64,000 bases of DNA. Source: Paraphaeosphaeria minitans. Its lineage: Eukaryota; Ascomycota; Dothideomycetes; Pleosporales; Didymosphaeriaceae. A program made the position numbers and the translations under genes. Location: assembly GCA_015832175.1 (NCBI GenBank), contig WJXW01000006.1, positions 434,001-498,000 on the forward strand. Direction: 5' to 3'. Below the pieces are notes generated by a model. It was not told the origin of the DNA. It searched no databases and saw nothing but the letters and a program-made list of their open reading frames with translations. Positions 9,870 through 21,916 of this stretch are shown piece by piece (the first letter of the stretch is position 1; each line of letters begins with the position of its first letter).

Positions 9870-12800
9870 GCATGAATCATACAGACGTCGGTTTTCCGGC
9901 GAATGTTAATGGTCTTCGCCATAGAGTACTTAGCTAGGGAAGACGCCCTCGTGTGGGGATTCAGGGTCCACCGTTCGATGTATCTAGCGCCAACCATGCG
10001 TCTGGCCGTGTGGGTCCGCTCGGATTGAAGTGCACCAAATCAGGGTATTTGGTCTACTACGGAAGATCCTCCGTCATGGTGTCATTGGTCGAAGAATGCG
10101 TAATTTCGGTAGGTGATCTTGTAGGGTGGACGTCCGGATACCGCGTCCTTGCCTTTGCATGACACATTCGGCTTCTCGAGCTTTGCTTATGCACATTTGT
10201 CTGAGTGAATAAAACATGTGCCCTCGCTCTTGTCTTTGAGGGTTGTTATACAGTCCATATAATTGCGTCGGTACCGTTGCTGGGTCTTTGTATGCCTAAG
10301 AGAGAGAGACGAAACATCCTATCGTTTTCTTTCGCCGAACCTCTGTTTGTGTCAATATGGTTGTAGACGATTCACAGGCGAGAGGCTAACAAACGCTCGC
10401 ATATAAAATGCGCGGAGCTGTGGCAGAGACGGGAAGGAAATCCACGTGTGCCGTAGTGAGGCCTACTGATATGATCCAAATCTGCCAGATGTTGAAAAAG
10501 GCCATGGAGGATGGTCACACATCTAGGTGCAAAGCTGCAACTGCTCTCTTGAGACAGCTCTTTCCTTTGAAGCACCACATGCAGTATTTCTGGCGCGGCT
10601 GCGGATGGAGATGCGTGGTTTAAGAACACGGGAAGCTTTCGGCAAGAGCCAGGAAGTGCAGGTTCCTCGACCGGAGAGCAAGGAAAGAATGAAGCCCTAA
10701 AAAAAGTCCTTGCACACTGGATCTCACTGGGCTATCATGGCTTCAAATGTTCTACGGTGTCCAAAGATGGATGGAGCACAGAATTTGACTTCCAACGTGC
10801 CCACTCCCAGCACACAACGAGGTCATCATCATACAGATCATCCTAGAAAACCTAAGGATAGGTGGATCCATATGAACGTCTCTCCTCGAAGCTCACGTAG
10901 CTCGAGCAAAGACGCATAATCACCACCAGAGAGACGAGCGTCACATCGTTGATGTGCAGGCGGTACGCCTGGCCCCAACAAAGAGCTAGCCAGCTCGGAC
11001 GGCCGCCCCTTTCGGTCGCGTCTCCGGTTGAATCTTGGCTACTGCAAAAAGTATGTTTGAGGCGAACCGGTCAGACAACAGACCTGGTGTAACATATGCA
11101 GTCGGTCAGCCATAGCACCAACAGCCCGGGGTCACGGCACCCCCTCCAAAGGTGAGAGCGTGGCAGCTCTTTGACTACGATCAATGTGTCCGTCTATCAC
11201 GGGTAGTTGACACTGTAAGAACCCCACGAGGCGCAACGCGTGTCTGTCATCCCACTTGACGACTACTATGGTTACACTATTCCATAATCCGCAAGTGGTC
11301 CTCGGGTTTGGAAACCGTGCTCTCCTCCAATAGTCGAGCCTCCCAGTGCTTAAAAAAGCTTTGGTCGCCGGTAATATCTATCTGGGGCAACACTTTCGTG
11401 GGGGCAAGCATGAAAGTATCAGGGTCTTTGAACCGGTATCTCGGGGCTCTTCGGTATGACCAACGTAAACCATAGCCGGTGCTCGCGCAGTTGCCTCACA
11501 TACGATATGATGCCTAGTTGAGAGTACATGCGGCCCGCCATCGTTCACTCCCAGTCGATGGCACCATCCCGGTTGTTGACCGGACGTTGGGAGTTGCATA
11601 CCGTCCTTCATAAGTTGGATTCTGCGATCTCGTTATGGGTAAATGGAGATTGAAAAGAATGAGCTGTATCGCCTCCACATGTTGAGATGTGCTGATCCTT
11701 CGCTCTTGGGTGTGATGTGAAACTGTCGTTGCGTAAGTCGCTTGCGCTTTTCCGCCTCGATCTCAAGGTCCCTGTCCGTTAGACACTCGCGATCGAGCGC
11801 TCGCTTACATTGTCCCGGAGACCAAACGGGCGACCGCAGTGCTCCATAGTGCAACTTGCACATATTAAGCTCGTGCCACAGTTGCAAACGAGGTTCAGCT
11901 GGCACGTCTGCACGTGATGCAAAGGGTCACTCAATGGCATCCGCTTACCACGCCATGACTGTACATATGCCAGACCGAAGATTTTCGGAGCACAAATCCT
12001 ATGAGTGGTGGCTGTTTAGGCACGTATCCAATAGATCTGCCATGTTGCAGTGTCGCAGTGCCAGGTTCGGAGAAGTCGGGTTTGGCGTGCAGATTGCATT
12101 GCGACCGGTCACTGTAGGCGTGAACCGAAACGCTATGTGCAGGAAATCAGCCTCCGCATTCTTGTATACGGTGTATGGGTGATGACGGCGTGGACTTGGG
12201 TGCCGTTAGTGGCACAGGTGCGTGAACTCTAGATCTCGCCTGCGTTTAATTTAGCGCGTGCTCCACCTTGTGTTGTCAAAACAGGGTACCGGACGCCCGG
12301 AAAAGACTATAGAGGGTTAGTGAGGTTGGAAACAGGGATTGTGGCGCATTGAAGGAGCGTGGTAAAAAGCAACAAGGGGCCAGTCGGTTACACTTGCACA
12401 GTGAGGCTGATGGCAAGGCTGGATAGAACATTAAGAGGTGATATTTGGAGGGAGCACATTGGCTCCGCGCGGCAGAATCCCGCGGCAAATCGAGAAGCCG
12501 AAAGATTGGTATGAGAATAGATACAGAAAGTTGAATGGCACGCAGGGGTCGTCGCGTGGCGTGATTGGCGGTGGTGTGTGAAGCTCCTTAGAAGGTACGT
12601 AGAAGATACACCCAGGTGGTACAGAACTCGGACAGACGTGAGTCAAATTTTGTTTAGTGATCAATACTCAGATACATGGCAGCCCTCCCGCTCGACACGA
12701 ACCATATTGGGTAGTAATAGAGGCGGCAGAGGCGCAGTGCGAATCAAACTCGGTGCATGAGCATCGTACTCAGGCCAAGGTGGTTTGACTTCGTGGCCAA

Positions 12801-12952
12801 TTTTGGGATTGCACCCATTGCCACAGTTAAAGGGAACATTGAAGGCTGTCTAGTGCAAAAAGTAGTCCTGTGTCCATCTCACAAGTGGATGTTACGGCGA
12901 CCTTGTTCTGCCCAAATCGAATTGGAGCTGAATATGTGTTTGCTTCCCTCAC
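9870..12952. other. Gene-poor spacer
   Basis: About 3 kb with many short ORFs and no recognisable domain. A minus-strand ORF at 11633-11905 has a charged helix-like stretch (LEIEAEKRKRLTQRQ), but without flanking exons it is not called. No RNA gene or long repeat was seen. Confidence 0.4.
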
Positions 12953-14796
12953 TCACTGCTTCCGCTGAGTATCTTCCCAAACACACCTTGGGCACACGCA
13001 GAGGCCTCCTAATGCTCCGGAGGCCCACTCACGTCTTTCCTGCACCGGGAGTCTGATATCACAGTAGTGGCTGAAAACCTCGTCTCCCTTCTTCAAACCT
13101 GGCTGCCTCGGCACTTGCCGCTCGTAATTGACAAGCTGTTCGCGAGCCCAGAAGCGGATGGTGCCGTTCCATTCCCAAGTCACATTTGGGTCGCAGCTGT
13201 GGTTTGCAAGGCACCACATAGGATGCACGGCACAGATTTCAGGTCGGCCGTCAAGACCCTGTCGCCCGGAAGCCGTTCCTATTGCATGTCAGCAAGCATG
13301 ATCAATACGAGGCGAGAAGCGGAGGGCTGACCTCGAAACTTTGCGTACAAAGTGTTGAAGATCCATGTGTCATATCGATGGCTTTGCACGTAAATATTGA
13401 CATCCATCTTCTCTAGAATGTGTAGTGGCTTTAGGATATTGGCTTCGAAGGAGAATGCCAACGTCTGAGGAACAGCGGCAAATGGACCAGAGTCCAGTTT
13501 ACATCTCTCAGCCAGATCCAGACCATGATAATCGCCCCAAATGTAACGAACCTCTTTCAGTTCGAGTGGGTGAACATCTTGCGTTTCAGCCAGGGCCATC
13601 GCCCGGATCAGCAGGCGTGTGTACAGTATATCTGCGACTTCGCTTGGCTTGACTTTCTGTTCGGTGACTACGCCACAAAGAGAGGGGTGGTAGTTGTCCT
13701 GCGCTAGATCATGGCACTCTTGACTGCAGAAGAAGACTTCTTCGCATTCTTCGCATGACAATGTAGTGAATCCCTGGTCATCACTTGCATCCGAGAGTGA
13801 AATGCTGCAGGCATCGCAATAGAAGTCGTGAAGTCGAGATATTCCTGTCAGAAGTGACTTCTCTGTTAAGATTTCTTCCCCTGGTGAGATGTCTTCTTTC
13901 GCGAACACCCCGAGTTGTTTGACGTAGACAACATCGGCACCATGCGACGAAGCTTCACTGTGTAGGTATCAGTATCTAGCCTAACACTTTCGCATGCTTT
14001 GCCTCTGAGGAGATAAATTTCTCGTGCTTACTTCAAGATTGGGAGCTGCGCCACCTTCACCTCCAGCTTCGGCGCAACATGTTCCATTTCGTCGTTAAGA
14101 AACCGAAGCGCATCAGACGAGAATCTATCCGGTTCATGATTATTCCAGGGATAGAGCTCTCTTCGTACAGAGCCCTTGTCGGGGTAGTCCTCGATGCTGA
14201 TTGAGTCAAGATCAATATCTTGAGAATTTAGGTGCAAGCGTAGCTTCGAGTCAAGGCTTTCCTGGTAGGATGCAAGTATCACTTCATCCATCAAAGATGT
14301 CGGGACACGTTTCAGAAAACCGGCGGCACTTCGAAGACTTCCGCATTGTATAAGACAGGGGATGAGTATCTCGTATCTAGGAAATATCAGCTTTGCCATC
14401 CGACGAACAGTAGTGAAGCGTACACGTACGCGCTTTTCAAGCATGAAGATCGGGCCCACAGGACTACCTGCTCGGTATCCTCATCCGGGGAGCCGTTCCG
14501 GTCGCGGTAATCGTTGGTCGCAGCTTCTAACGCTTCTTCGTGAAACTCGCCTTCTTCCGCACACTCATCGACTAGGAGTAGCGCCTTGTAGGCATCTCCG
14601 GCGGCAAGGTCGGGATAACCCAAGCATCTGTACGCATTGGCAAGAGCCAGCCTATGTGTAATGCTGTAAGGGTCGTCTAGTGTACCTGCTTGAAGCTTGG
14701 CTAGCCCCTCCAACCGTTCTTGCAGGGTATGACTGGGCACTGTCTGTGAAGCATTAGAATACAACAGGCTGTGTATATTCAAGATCTTACGACCAT
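12953..14796 (-). CDS. SET-domain protein with MYND-like zinc finger
   Basis: Five exons (14796-14791, 14743-14430, 14376-14032, 13957-13332, 13278-12953) sum to 1617 nt, 538 residues, with all phases closing. The N-terminal third is helical and TPR-like (RLALANAYRCLGYPDLAAGDAYKALLL when read across codons). Around residue 270 a Cys-rich module (YCDAC...CEECEEVFFCSQECH...C) interrupts the SET fold, as in SMYD/SET5-type proteins. The SET signature ANHSCDPN lies near residue 455-462, followed by GDEVFSHYCD and a post-SET CVCPRC. Such proteins are protein-lysine methyltransferases; the substrate here is unknown. The first coding exon (ATG GTC) is only six nucleotides, which is plausible but the least certain junction. 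Transcribed divergently from the LisH-WD40 gene. Confidence 0.8.
13279..13331 (-). other. SET-gene intron 4
   Basis: 53 nt, donor GTCAGC, branch-like GCTGAC, acceptor CAATAG; joins KFRG to TASGRQG in phase 1. Confidence 0.8.
13958..14031 (-). other. SET-gene intron 3
   Basis: 74 nt, donor GTAAGC, acceptor CTACACAG, phase 2; joins QLPIL to NEASSHG. Confidence 0.8.
14377..14429 (-). other. SET-gene intron 2
   Basis: 53 nt, donor GTACGT, acceptor TTCCTAG, phase 2; joins CLKSA to YEILIP. Confidence 0.8.
14744..14790 (-). other. SET-gene intron 1 (after a 6-nt coding exon)
   Basis: 47 nt, donor GTAAGA, TTCTAATG branch-like motif, acceptor TTCACAG, phase 0. The start codon lies only two codons upstream of the donor. 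Confidence 0.55.
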
Positions 14797-15032
14797 TGTG
14801 CGCCGACAGTTGACAGGAACTTGCAAGGTATACTAAGCGTAGCCTGAAGAAATATGGACTGGCCCAAGTGGGTAGGAATTTCTTGCAGCACGTGATGCTT
14901 GGCGTGGCCAAAATCTGGACAGGGTCAGATCGGCAAAGCCGGGCCCTCACTAAACCACCTTTGCACGTTCTGTCGGGTAGACAAACAGCAACAGTACTTC
15001 TTTCCTCTTTGTCACCGAGGTCATCATCGAAC
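14797..15032. promoter_or_regulatory. Bidirectional promoter between SET gene and LisH-WD40 gene
   Basis: Only 236 bp separate the two divergent ATGs, so both core promoters and 5' leaders must share this stretch. It contains no TATA box that I can identify. Confidence 0.6.
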
Positions 15033-16521
15033 ATGCTTCCTACGATAGCAGAGCTTGTCGCGCATTTTCTGAGGTCTAATGGGTATACAGAGGTACTTAC
15101 GTCAGCGACATCTAGGAACGTCACGCTCACTAGAGGTAGACGCTGGCAGTGTTCATCAGCGAGGCGGAACTCCCGGTAGATACAGGCAGCAGAAATCCCG
15201 ACTTCACCATTGAGCAGATACTGCAAGAGAAAAAGACATTTGACACAAGTCTCAACTTTGAGAGATTAGGACTGGAAGACAACGGTCGGAAATGGCGGAG
15301 TATTGGTGAGTGTTGAACAAATTCTATCCCTGCTATACCGCTGATGGGTGCAACATAGCCCCCTCAAGACCAATTGATGTTGAATCTTCGCCGCGGAGCA
15401 ACATCCTCAGTGTTTCTCCAATCAACTTGGCCCTGCCATCCCAACCTCTGGTGCAGACATACTTGGCGGCAACAACCGCGGATAGGCGCTTGCACTTGAT
15501 CGACCCCAGCTCTTCTTCCTACCGTGTGGTTCAATCTTACTCTACCTTCCAGGATTCACCTATATTAGACCTTACTGTCCTTTACAGCCGGTATCTGCTC
15601 GCGGCTTCCATGTCAGGCAAACTGCTCCTCTTCGATACGAAGACCGAGCAAATACTCGATCAGAGGAAAGATCACAGCAAATATGTTGTGAAGATAGCTA
15701 CTTGGTCGATGGAATCCGGTACCATTGTGGCCTCCGCGGGATGGGACGCTAAGGTTTTTCTCTACAGGATGAGTACCGACAGTGCGGACCTTCGACTTGG
15801 GGACCCTGTGGCAACAATCTCACTTTCAACTGTGCCCGAAACCCTATTGTTCATTCGGTCTCCTGAAACTTCACGCCCTATACTGCTACTCACCCGCAAG
15901 GATTCTACGTTTGTCTATTACTATGCGATCAAGGCGGAGGGAGGAGATGAGTCCGCCATCTCGCTTATTGGCAAGCAAAACCTATCTCCACATTCAAATG
16001 CGTGGGTTGCGTTTTCACCATCAGATCTACAGGTCAATCCGATCGATCCGTCGGTTGTTGCTGTTGCAACTTCCTCGACTCCGCACATGAAGCTGCTGGT
16101 CGTGAAGTTGCTTCTACCACCAGAAGTGGAGCAGGCATCGGACAGGTCCGAGAGTGCGCCCTCACAGCCGGTCACACAAGCTTCGCAAGCTCGTGCTGAT
16201 CGTCTTCTCCAGGCAAGGGAAGAAGCAGCCATTCTGGTCAACGTGAGTACCATGGCTCCACAGACAGCCTATTCCACGCCGCGACTAGTGTGGCGGCCCG
16301 ATGGATCCGGCATCTACGTTAGTTCCGATGATGGCATTGTACGCGGATTCGAAGCGGCGACCGGTCGGTTGACAGCATCGCTCAGTGCTCACGAGCCTGG
16401 CTCCAAGATCAGATGTCTCTGTGCCGGACAAGCAATTTTTGGAAACGAAAACAAGCAAAACGAGGAGTTCTTGTTGACTGGCGGTTTTGATCAAAAGCTC
16501 GTCCTCTGGAGAACTGGTTGA
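15033..16521 (+). CDS. LisH and WD40-repeat protein
   Basis: Three exons (15033-15092, 15140-15305, 15359-16521) encode 462 residues; all phases close and the total is divisible by three. Residues 1-35 form a LisH dimerisation motif (ELVAHFLRSNGYTETLAVF). A charged linker (TIEQILQEKKTFDTSLNFE) follows, then a WD40-type beta-propeller: blades end in motifs such as LLLFDT, KVFLYR, RGFEAATGRL and KLVLWRTG. LisH-WD40 proteins usually act as scaffolds in ubiquitin-ligase, dynein-regulatory or chromatin complexes. I cannot place this one in a named subfamily. The first exon is only 20 codons and is easily missed; the open frame from 15310 alone lacks the LisH. Ends convergent with nothing nearby. 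Confidence 0.85.
15093..15139 (+). other. LisH-WD40 intron 1
   Basis: 47 nt, donor GTACTT, acceptor AGGTAG, phase 0; it interrupts the LisH motif between GYTE and TLAV. Confidence 0.75.
15306..15358 (+). other. LisH-WD40 intron 2
   Basis: 53 nt, donor GTGAGT, acceptor ACATAG, phase 1; joins KWRSI to APSRPID. Confidence 0.8.
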
Positions 16522-17425
16522 AGTTGAATAGGTCCGGCCAAATAAAGTAGATCGGCTGCGATCGGTCCGAATCGTGGAAGACCACCTGAAATAGCCTTCT
16601 ATGACGGCGGTTTCCCATAGCATACGTCGACATATAGTCAAACCCAAAGCAAGAACCTCAATGCCAGCCAGATATGCACGGTCGCCGACAACTCCACTGT
16701 CTCCACGAATGACTAACAGTATCACATCCCACTCTTATGGGCTTATCGGCAAGCAGACCAAGGCATTATCTAAAAGTATGAATGCTGAAGTGGCTCGAAT
16801 AGGGTAGTTTTCGAATATGCCGCAGCGGTCATGTATTTCCAAATCCGGTACTCAGGTTCGAGTCTTCCGACTGCGCCCAGACACCTTCCCCGCGTGATAA
16901 GACAAAAATAAGACAAAAGAACATAATGGATACTTCAAAACAAGTATTGTCGGGATTCTGGCCCCTCGAGTCTAGTGGTTTAGTAGCTCTTAGTAGCTAG
17001 GACTTTGGTGAAGCCACATTATGTTTGTAAATGCCATGTGCAAGTAGGTGCTGGACTAGCTCCCGCCTCAACTTTTTGCTTTTCTGGATCCACGGGCATA
17101 CCCCGAAAGTTGCAAGCATTCCGTTACGGTCAATGCGCAGCACAAGGATTCAGCGCCGTGGATCTGTCTATCGGCGAGCTGGCAGGTGATCCTATTGCTT
17201 GGTTTCAGATCTCACCTTTATTTTCAAAGTCAAGATCCTGGTGATTCAGGAGCATTTAGAAAATATAAAACTACGTCTGGCCCGCTACAAACAGCTCATC
17301 ACAACACTACCATTCGACAAGTCTTTCCAAGTATCGATATTCCAGCAGCGTGCTCAGTCCTGTAGACAACCTTTCTCCCACACTATTGCCATTTCATTTC
17401 TCCGATTCCGATTTCAAGCGCGTCA
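16522..17425. other. Intergenic spacer
   Basis: About 900 bp between two plus-strand genes. Nothing recognisable apart from the expected 3' and 5' flanks. Confidence 0.4.
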
Positions 17426-18426
17426 ATGTCTCTTCCAGGCGCAAGAAAAGATGCGGACGGGGACTACCTGCTTGTCGTTTCTGGTCAACTGCGCAAAGCT
17501 CCCTACCTCGCGGACTGGAAAGCCTTCAAGGATCATATCCGAAAGGTTGTGAAAGAGCAACCTGGGTGGTCGAATGTATGCGAAGGGAAAACCCGAGGCG
17601 ACATGCAGGGATGGTGTAGACTGAAGGATAAGGAGGATTCAAACTCCGTATACAGTTGGTGACATTTCCCTTCACTAGCTCCTATTTGGCTAATTCACTC
17701 CTCTAGATGCCTACTCCAGGCAGGTGGTGATTCATATCTTCGCAACGAGTCTTCGTACAGGGTACTGGGACCTGCTTAAATGCAACTGCAATCGACACTT
17801 TGGGGTGGGGGATAGAGGCCACTCCCCTGGTAGATCAGGAATCGATGTCAACGCTGTCAACCAAGTCTTCGGTAAACAAGAAAGCGCCTCCGCAGCCTAC
17901 CACGCAGTGCCAGCGCAACCGTCTTACGAATACGCCAATTACTACCACGCTACAACCTACACGCAACCATTAGTCTATCAATACCCGGGCACACCGCTCC
18001 AACCGGTATACTCACAAAGCTCCGGAGGCCTGCCCGTGAATCTGAGTAGGGGCGCGGTAATCACCGAGACGCGTGGCATCTTCCTCCAGGGCCTTAACTA
18101 CAGCGTAGGGAATAGCGAGCTTGTAACACTGTTAAACAATGCTGGTTTGCGCCCGGGGCAAGCCAGCGTGCACAAGGATTCGAGGGGCGCTTCCAAAGGC
18201 GTGGCGACCGCAAGGTTCTCGACGAAAGCCGAGGCGGAATATGCAGTCTCGAAGCTCAATGGGACAACACATGCTGGAAAGACCATCATTGTGCGCATGG
18301 ACACAAACTCCACCGTGATCGGTTCGCTAGAGCCTTTTGTGGTTGACGGCACGAACAAATCTGGTGTATGTCGTCGCAGGGTACCTAGTCCCTTGTCCTT
18401 ACGCGACTAACAAGCAATAGTATTAG
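17426..18426 (+). CDS. Two-RRM RNA-binding protein
   Basis: Exons 17426-17658, 17720-18365 and a two-codon exon 18421-18426 (Tyr-stop) give 294 residues. RRM1 spans roughly residues 13-100: it begins DYLLVVSGQLRKA and has the 'KTRGDMQGWCRLK' segment in the RNP1 region. A Cys/His-containing spacer (LLKCNCNRHFG) and a Tyr/Gln/Pro-rich linker follow. RRM2 is at about 195-268, with RNP2 GIFLQGLNY and RNP1-like GASKGVATARF. The domain layout resembles fungal single-strand RNA-binding proteins of Gbp2/Hrb1-like type, but the specific orthologue is not clear. The last intron has a textbook GTATGT donor, an ACTAAC branch site and CAATAG acceptor. Reading through it would add 15 codons ending at 18410. 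Confidence 0.75.
17659..17719 (+). other. RRM-gene intron 1
   Basis: 61 nt, donor GTGACA, acceptor ACTCCAG, phase 2; joins SVYSW to QVVIHIF. The nearer CTCTAG acceptor would create a stop codon at the junction. Confidence 0.65.
18366..18420 (+). other. RRM-gene intron 2 before a six-nucleotide terminal coding exon
   Basis: 55 nt with GTATGT donor, GACTAAC branch site and CAATAG acceptor. The terminal coding exon is TAT TAG only. Confidence 0.65.
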
Positions 18427-21400
18427 GCCAACAATTAGGGGAGCGCCAAGGATGCAAAACTACTGTAACGAAGAGACATAGCGTCTCATTGTGGTGGCAG
18501 TGTGATATGCCTGTGGGGGCAGGGTGGGGAACAGCCCGGCTTTCAGGCCTTTCTTCGTCGATGATGACGACTTTGACTTCGGCCTTCCTTGCTAGATGTC
18601 TCTCGAGCAGCAAATGTTCATTTCGGATGGATCCTCCGTGGCTTGGCTGAGATCTTAATTTGAAATCTGCGTTCCAAAATCGCCACATATTGCTTTTGCG
18701 CCACCATTTCTTTTCTACACGATGACGCCTCGCCCAACGTGGCATCATGCGACTGAAGTTAGAAGACAAAACCAATGTGAGAGTCTTCGGAAACGCCATC
18801 CCGCACTCCCCGGGCTGTCTCGATCGACTGACCGTACGTGCACGATCTGAAACAGTCAGGGTCCGCGAATCTAGGCGTTTTCCGATTAATAGAGTTTGGG
18901 GAGACTGGTGCGGTCCGCTTAGCAGGGGTCGTAAAATACCACTCGAGGGCTTTGCGAGCCTTGACAAGCTAGTTTCCCGCACCTCCTCCTGGGAGACAGT
19001 AACATCTTGCATCGACGGGCCAAGCCGCTGGGCGCCCGCTGGCTTGGGTCATCTGAACGATGTTGCACCAGATCTCATCTGATCTACGGATTTGTTCGGC
19101 GGGCTAGCTGTCCCGCTTCCGCCATGTGAGATCCCTGACGGGCTTGACAATAGCTAACCATGCAGCCCCCACTTCTATAGCATCACCACGATGTGTCGCA
19201 TGGCCTAGTTCGGGCTTTCGGTGCACCTTCGGTCAGTTGTGGGTTCAATGTAGGCCAGAGCTGGAGTCATGAACGTGCTTTTCGAGTTTCGAATCTTCTC
19301 CACGCGCAGCAAACTTTTGCAATCCGAACGCGACCCGACGAGGTGGAACACCTGCCGAACAAATAGGACCAAATATAACAGTATAGATTCATAAGCGTGC
19401 TTGCCAGGTCATCTTACGCAATTCCATCGTAGCACACGAGCTGCATGCTAACATTCCATGAATGTCGAAGCGTTCAACGCCTGTCTTAGATTCTGTTCAC
19501 GTTTATGGCGCAAGGCTGTAATCTCTCACCGGGCGCCCGGGAAGGTGGCGAGATCTGGAAATGATCGCCTCCGCCGTTCCTGCTCCGTACCTAACGGAGA
19601 GCATGCCATACTGCCAATCATTTCACATCAGGGTGAGGATGGCAAGACAACACTACCTCGCGGCTCTCGGGAGGCTAGTGTTGTGATTGCCCATCGGCGG
19701 ATCGCTTCAGGCACTCGACGAGGCTGGATGTTAGCTTCATGAAATATATTTCAAGAGCTTCACCCTTGCAATCGTGGCGGTAAAGAACATCTCGCAAACC
19801 GCAAGCTGTCTTTTCAGACCTCTCCACTTCTTCTCGGTCTTTCTTTCTCTTGTAATGCTATCGATAGACACGATTAGCTAGCAAGAACACCCACGTTGCG
19901 GGAGATGCGTTATCATGCTCTCACGAGTAAGAGCACCGCCTGGTAAGCCTAACACATCTGACGCATGTTTCTAGAAGCTAATATATGCTTCGAGGAAATA
20001 CTGAAAGCTGTACGCTGCCTATGCTGCCCCCAAATGGCCAATAATACACCATCGCCAGATCTGTCGTGATGACTGCGACTGCCAGCCAGCAATAATCGTA
20101 TCCGCGACGAATGGAATCTTTCGGTAGAATCGCAGGCAGCACGAAGGCCGCACAAAGATATTTCCGATGTGGACGCAGGGACTCGGGGATAGTAACGGCG
20201 GTACACGATCGCCGATTCATCCAGCCCAGCTCCCAGGTTGGCACCAGCCATCTGGAGTTACGAACACTGCCGAGAACGTGTCCCAGAGCCCTTCAACACG
20301 GTGCGGCCCGTTGCGATGACCTGCATGCATGAGGCGTTGAACGAGCCATGCAGATCAAAACCTACCACGAGCACGACCCGACAATTTGGGGAAAAGACGT
20401 TGTGGCATTGCGACAACGCAGGGTGAGCGCCTTCGATTCCAGCAGGATGGATACTGGTCGTGATTGCAGCCCAAAAGTGCCGCCCAGCAGCAAACGGTAT
20501 CATTCGTGCTGCATGGCACCCGGCGAAGTGGCTACACTGAGGTGAGGCAGAATGATGTGGTGCAGGCCTGATGCAGGTATCTTGCGACATAGCATTGTCG
20601 AAACACGCATATGGCATTGAAGGAGGCTTGATGCTGGCCGAAAGATACTTGGAGGTGCTGTTCCATGGCCTCTCACTACTCGGAGGCTCGAAAAAAATCG
20701 CAGACTTGGGATAAACATGGCTGAAATCTCCTGTTTTGTCGAGCTTGTGCGTCGTGGCTTTCCGGCATTGCCTGTCTGGAACGTCCGATCACGAGAGGGC
20801 TTCATGTTAGGCGGCGACGCTGGCTCAGCTTACACATTGGGTCCTCAGAGATCGATTCTTTTTGCAGGGATGAGGTATAAGCAAAAGGTTGAACAGAGGA
20901 GAGTACTTGTTAGACCTTGTATATATCCTTACTTTCTTAATGTCCTTTGCTTTCGGAACTCTCGATTGATACCCGCGCCTAACAGCATCAACGATCATCG
21001 ACAAAAATGTCTTGCATGATATCTAATCATTCTGGCGGGAATAACACCTTTTGTATCAAGAACCAATTTTAATTTATTCGTAGTAGCACTCACAGCGTAA
21101 GATGGAATACTCAAATTACCGCAATTGCGACTCTACCACCGTCACCACCTCTTGCAGCCCCACGATGGGCAGAAGTTAGTCGAAGAGAAACGCATACTAT
21201 CAGACCTGAATTCCATTCGATACGGCACCATACAAGCAATATATCGTTGGCAGGAAGGCCAGTACTCACAGGTTCCTCCAAAAGGGGTGGGATATGGCAG
21301 CATTATTCATACCCAGTGTTATTTGTTATTTGTTTGTAATGCATTTACAGAGACGTGAGGCAAGTAAGTTGCCGTGAGATATCAGATGCTGGATCATCTT

Positions 21401-21916
21401 CCAGTCTCTAACATTGCCTCGAAGATCGGGGGCTTCAAGTTGATTTGCACAAGTTCGTGGCTTGGCTTAGGACAGAGCGGGATAATAGGCTAGTAGGAGA
21501 CAGTTTGCCCAAGATTCTCTAGGCTATGCGCAAACGAAGATTTGTCTATATACGTGTATAGGGTAAGAAACTCGGGTTGAGAGTGGTACTCGCAGGCGGT
21601 TGAGTTTGAGCATCCCACATTCAAGCAGACCTAATAACACAGTGGGCAACAGTGCTTGTCCACTCAGTCCGGGCTTCTTTTCTCTACGTCAGTGCCAACT
21701 ATTTAAGCCTACGTGCCTATTCCCGCCGAGGGTCTGCATTTGCTTTGTTTCCCTTCCCGTTAAGATCAGCACAAACTTCACAGTAACCACTTGCGCGGCA
21801 GAGCCTCGTCTAAGAAAGCGTGCTGTGCCCACGTCGAATCCTATTTGCACGCACTTACCACTATAACTCCAACTCCACCCACCCATACTCACAACGACAA
21901 CCTCCGAGATACACCT
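18427..21916. other. Long spacer without identifiable genes
   Basis: About 3.5 kb. Several 60-200-codon ORFs exist on both strands, overlapping each other, none with a recognisable domain or a convincing exon chain. One (18407-19012, minus) has a Trp/Arg-rich core but no familiar motif. A decayed mobile element is possible but unsupported. Confidence 0.4.

Noticed and set aside
15184..15226. N-terminal extension of the SET gene up to 15226 on the minus strand
   Set aside because: The plus strand here encodes the LisH exon with a clear motif and closing phases; the minus frame is a shadow, and the SET gene starts at 14796.
16850..16890. GGTTCGAGTC sequence resembling a tRNA T-arm
   Set aside because: No matching acceptor, D- or anticodon arms around it; likewise GGTTCGAGCC at 58438.
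18407..19012. 201-aa minus-strand ORF after the RRM gene
   Set aside because: No domain, composition unlike neighbouring genes, and it overlaps the RRM gene's last exon region.
19949..20617. Overlapping minus-strand ORFs with short hydrophobic stretches
   Set aside because: No start/exon chain or family signature; probably random ORFs in a spacer.
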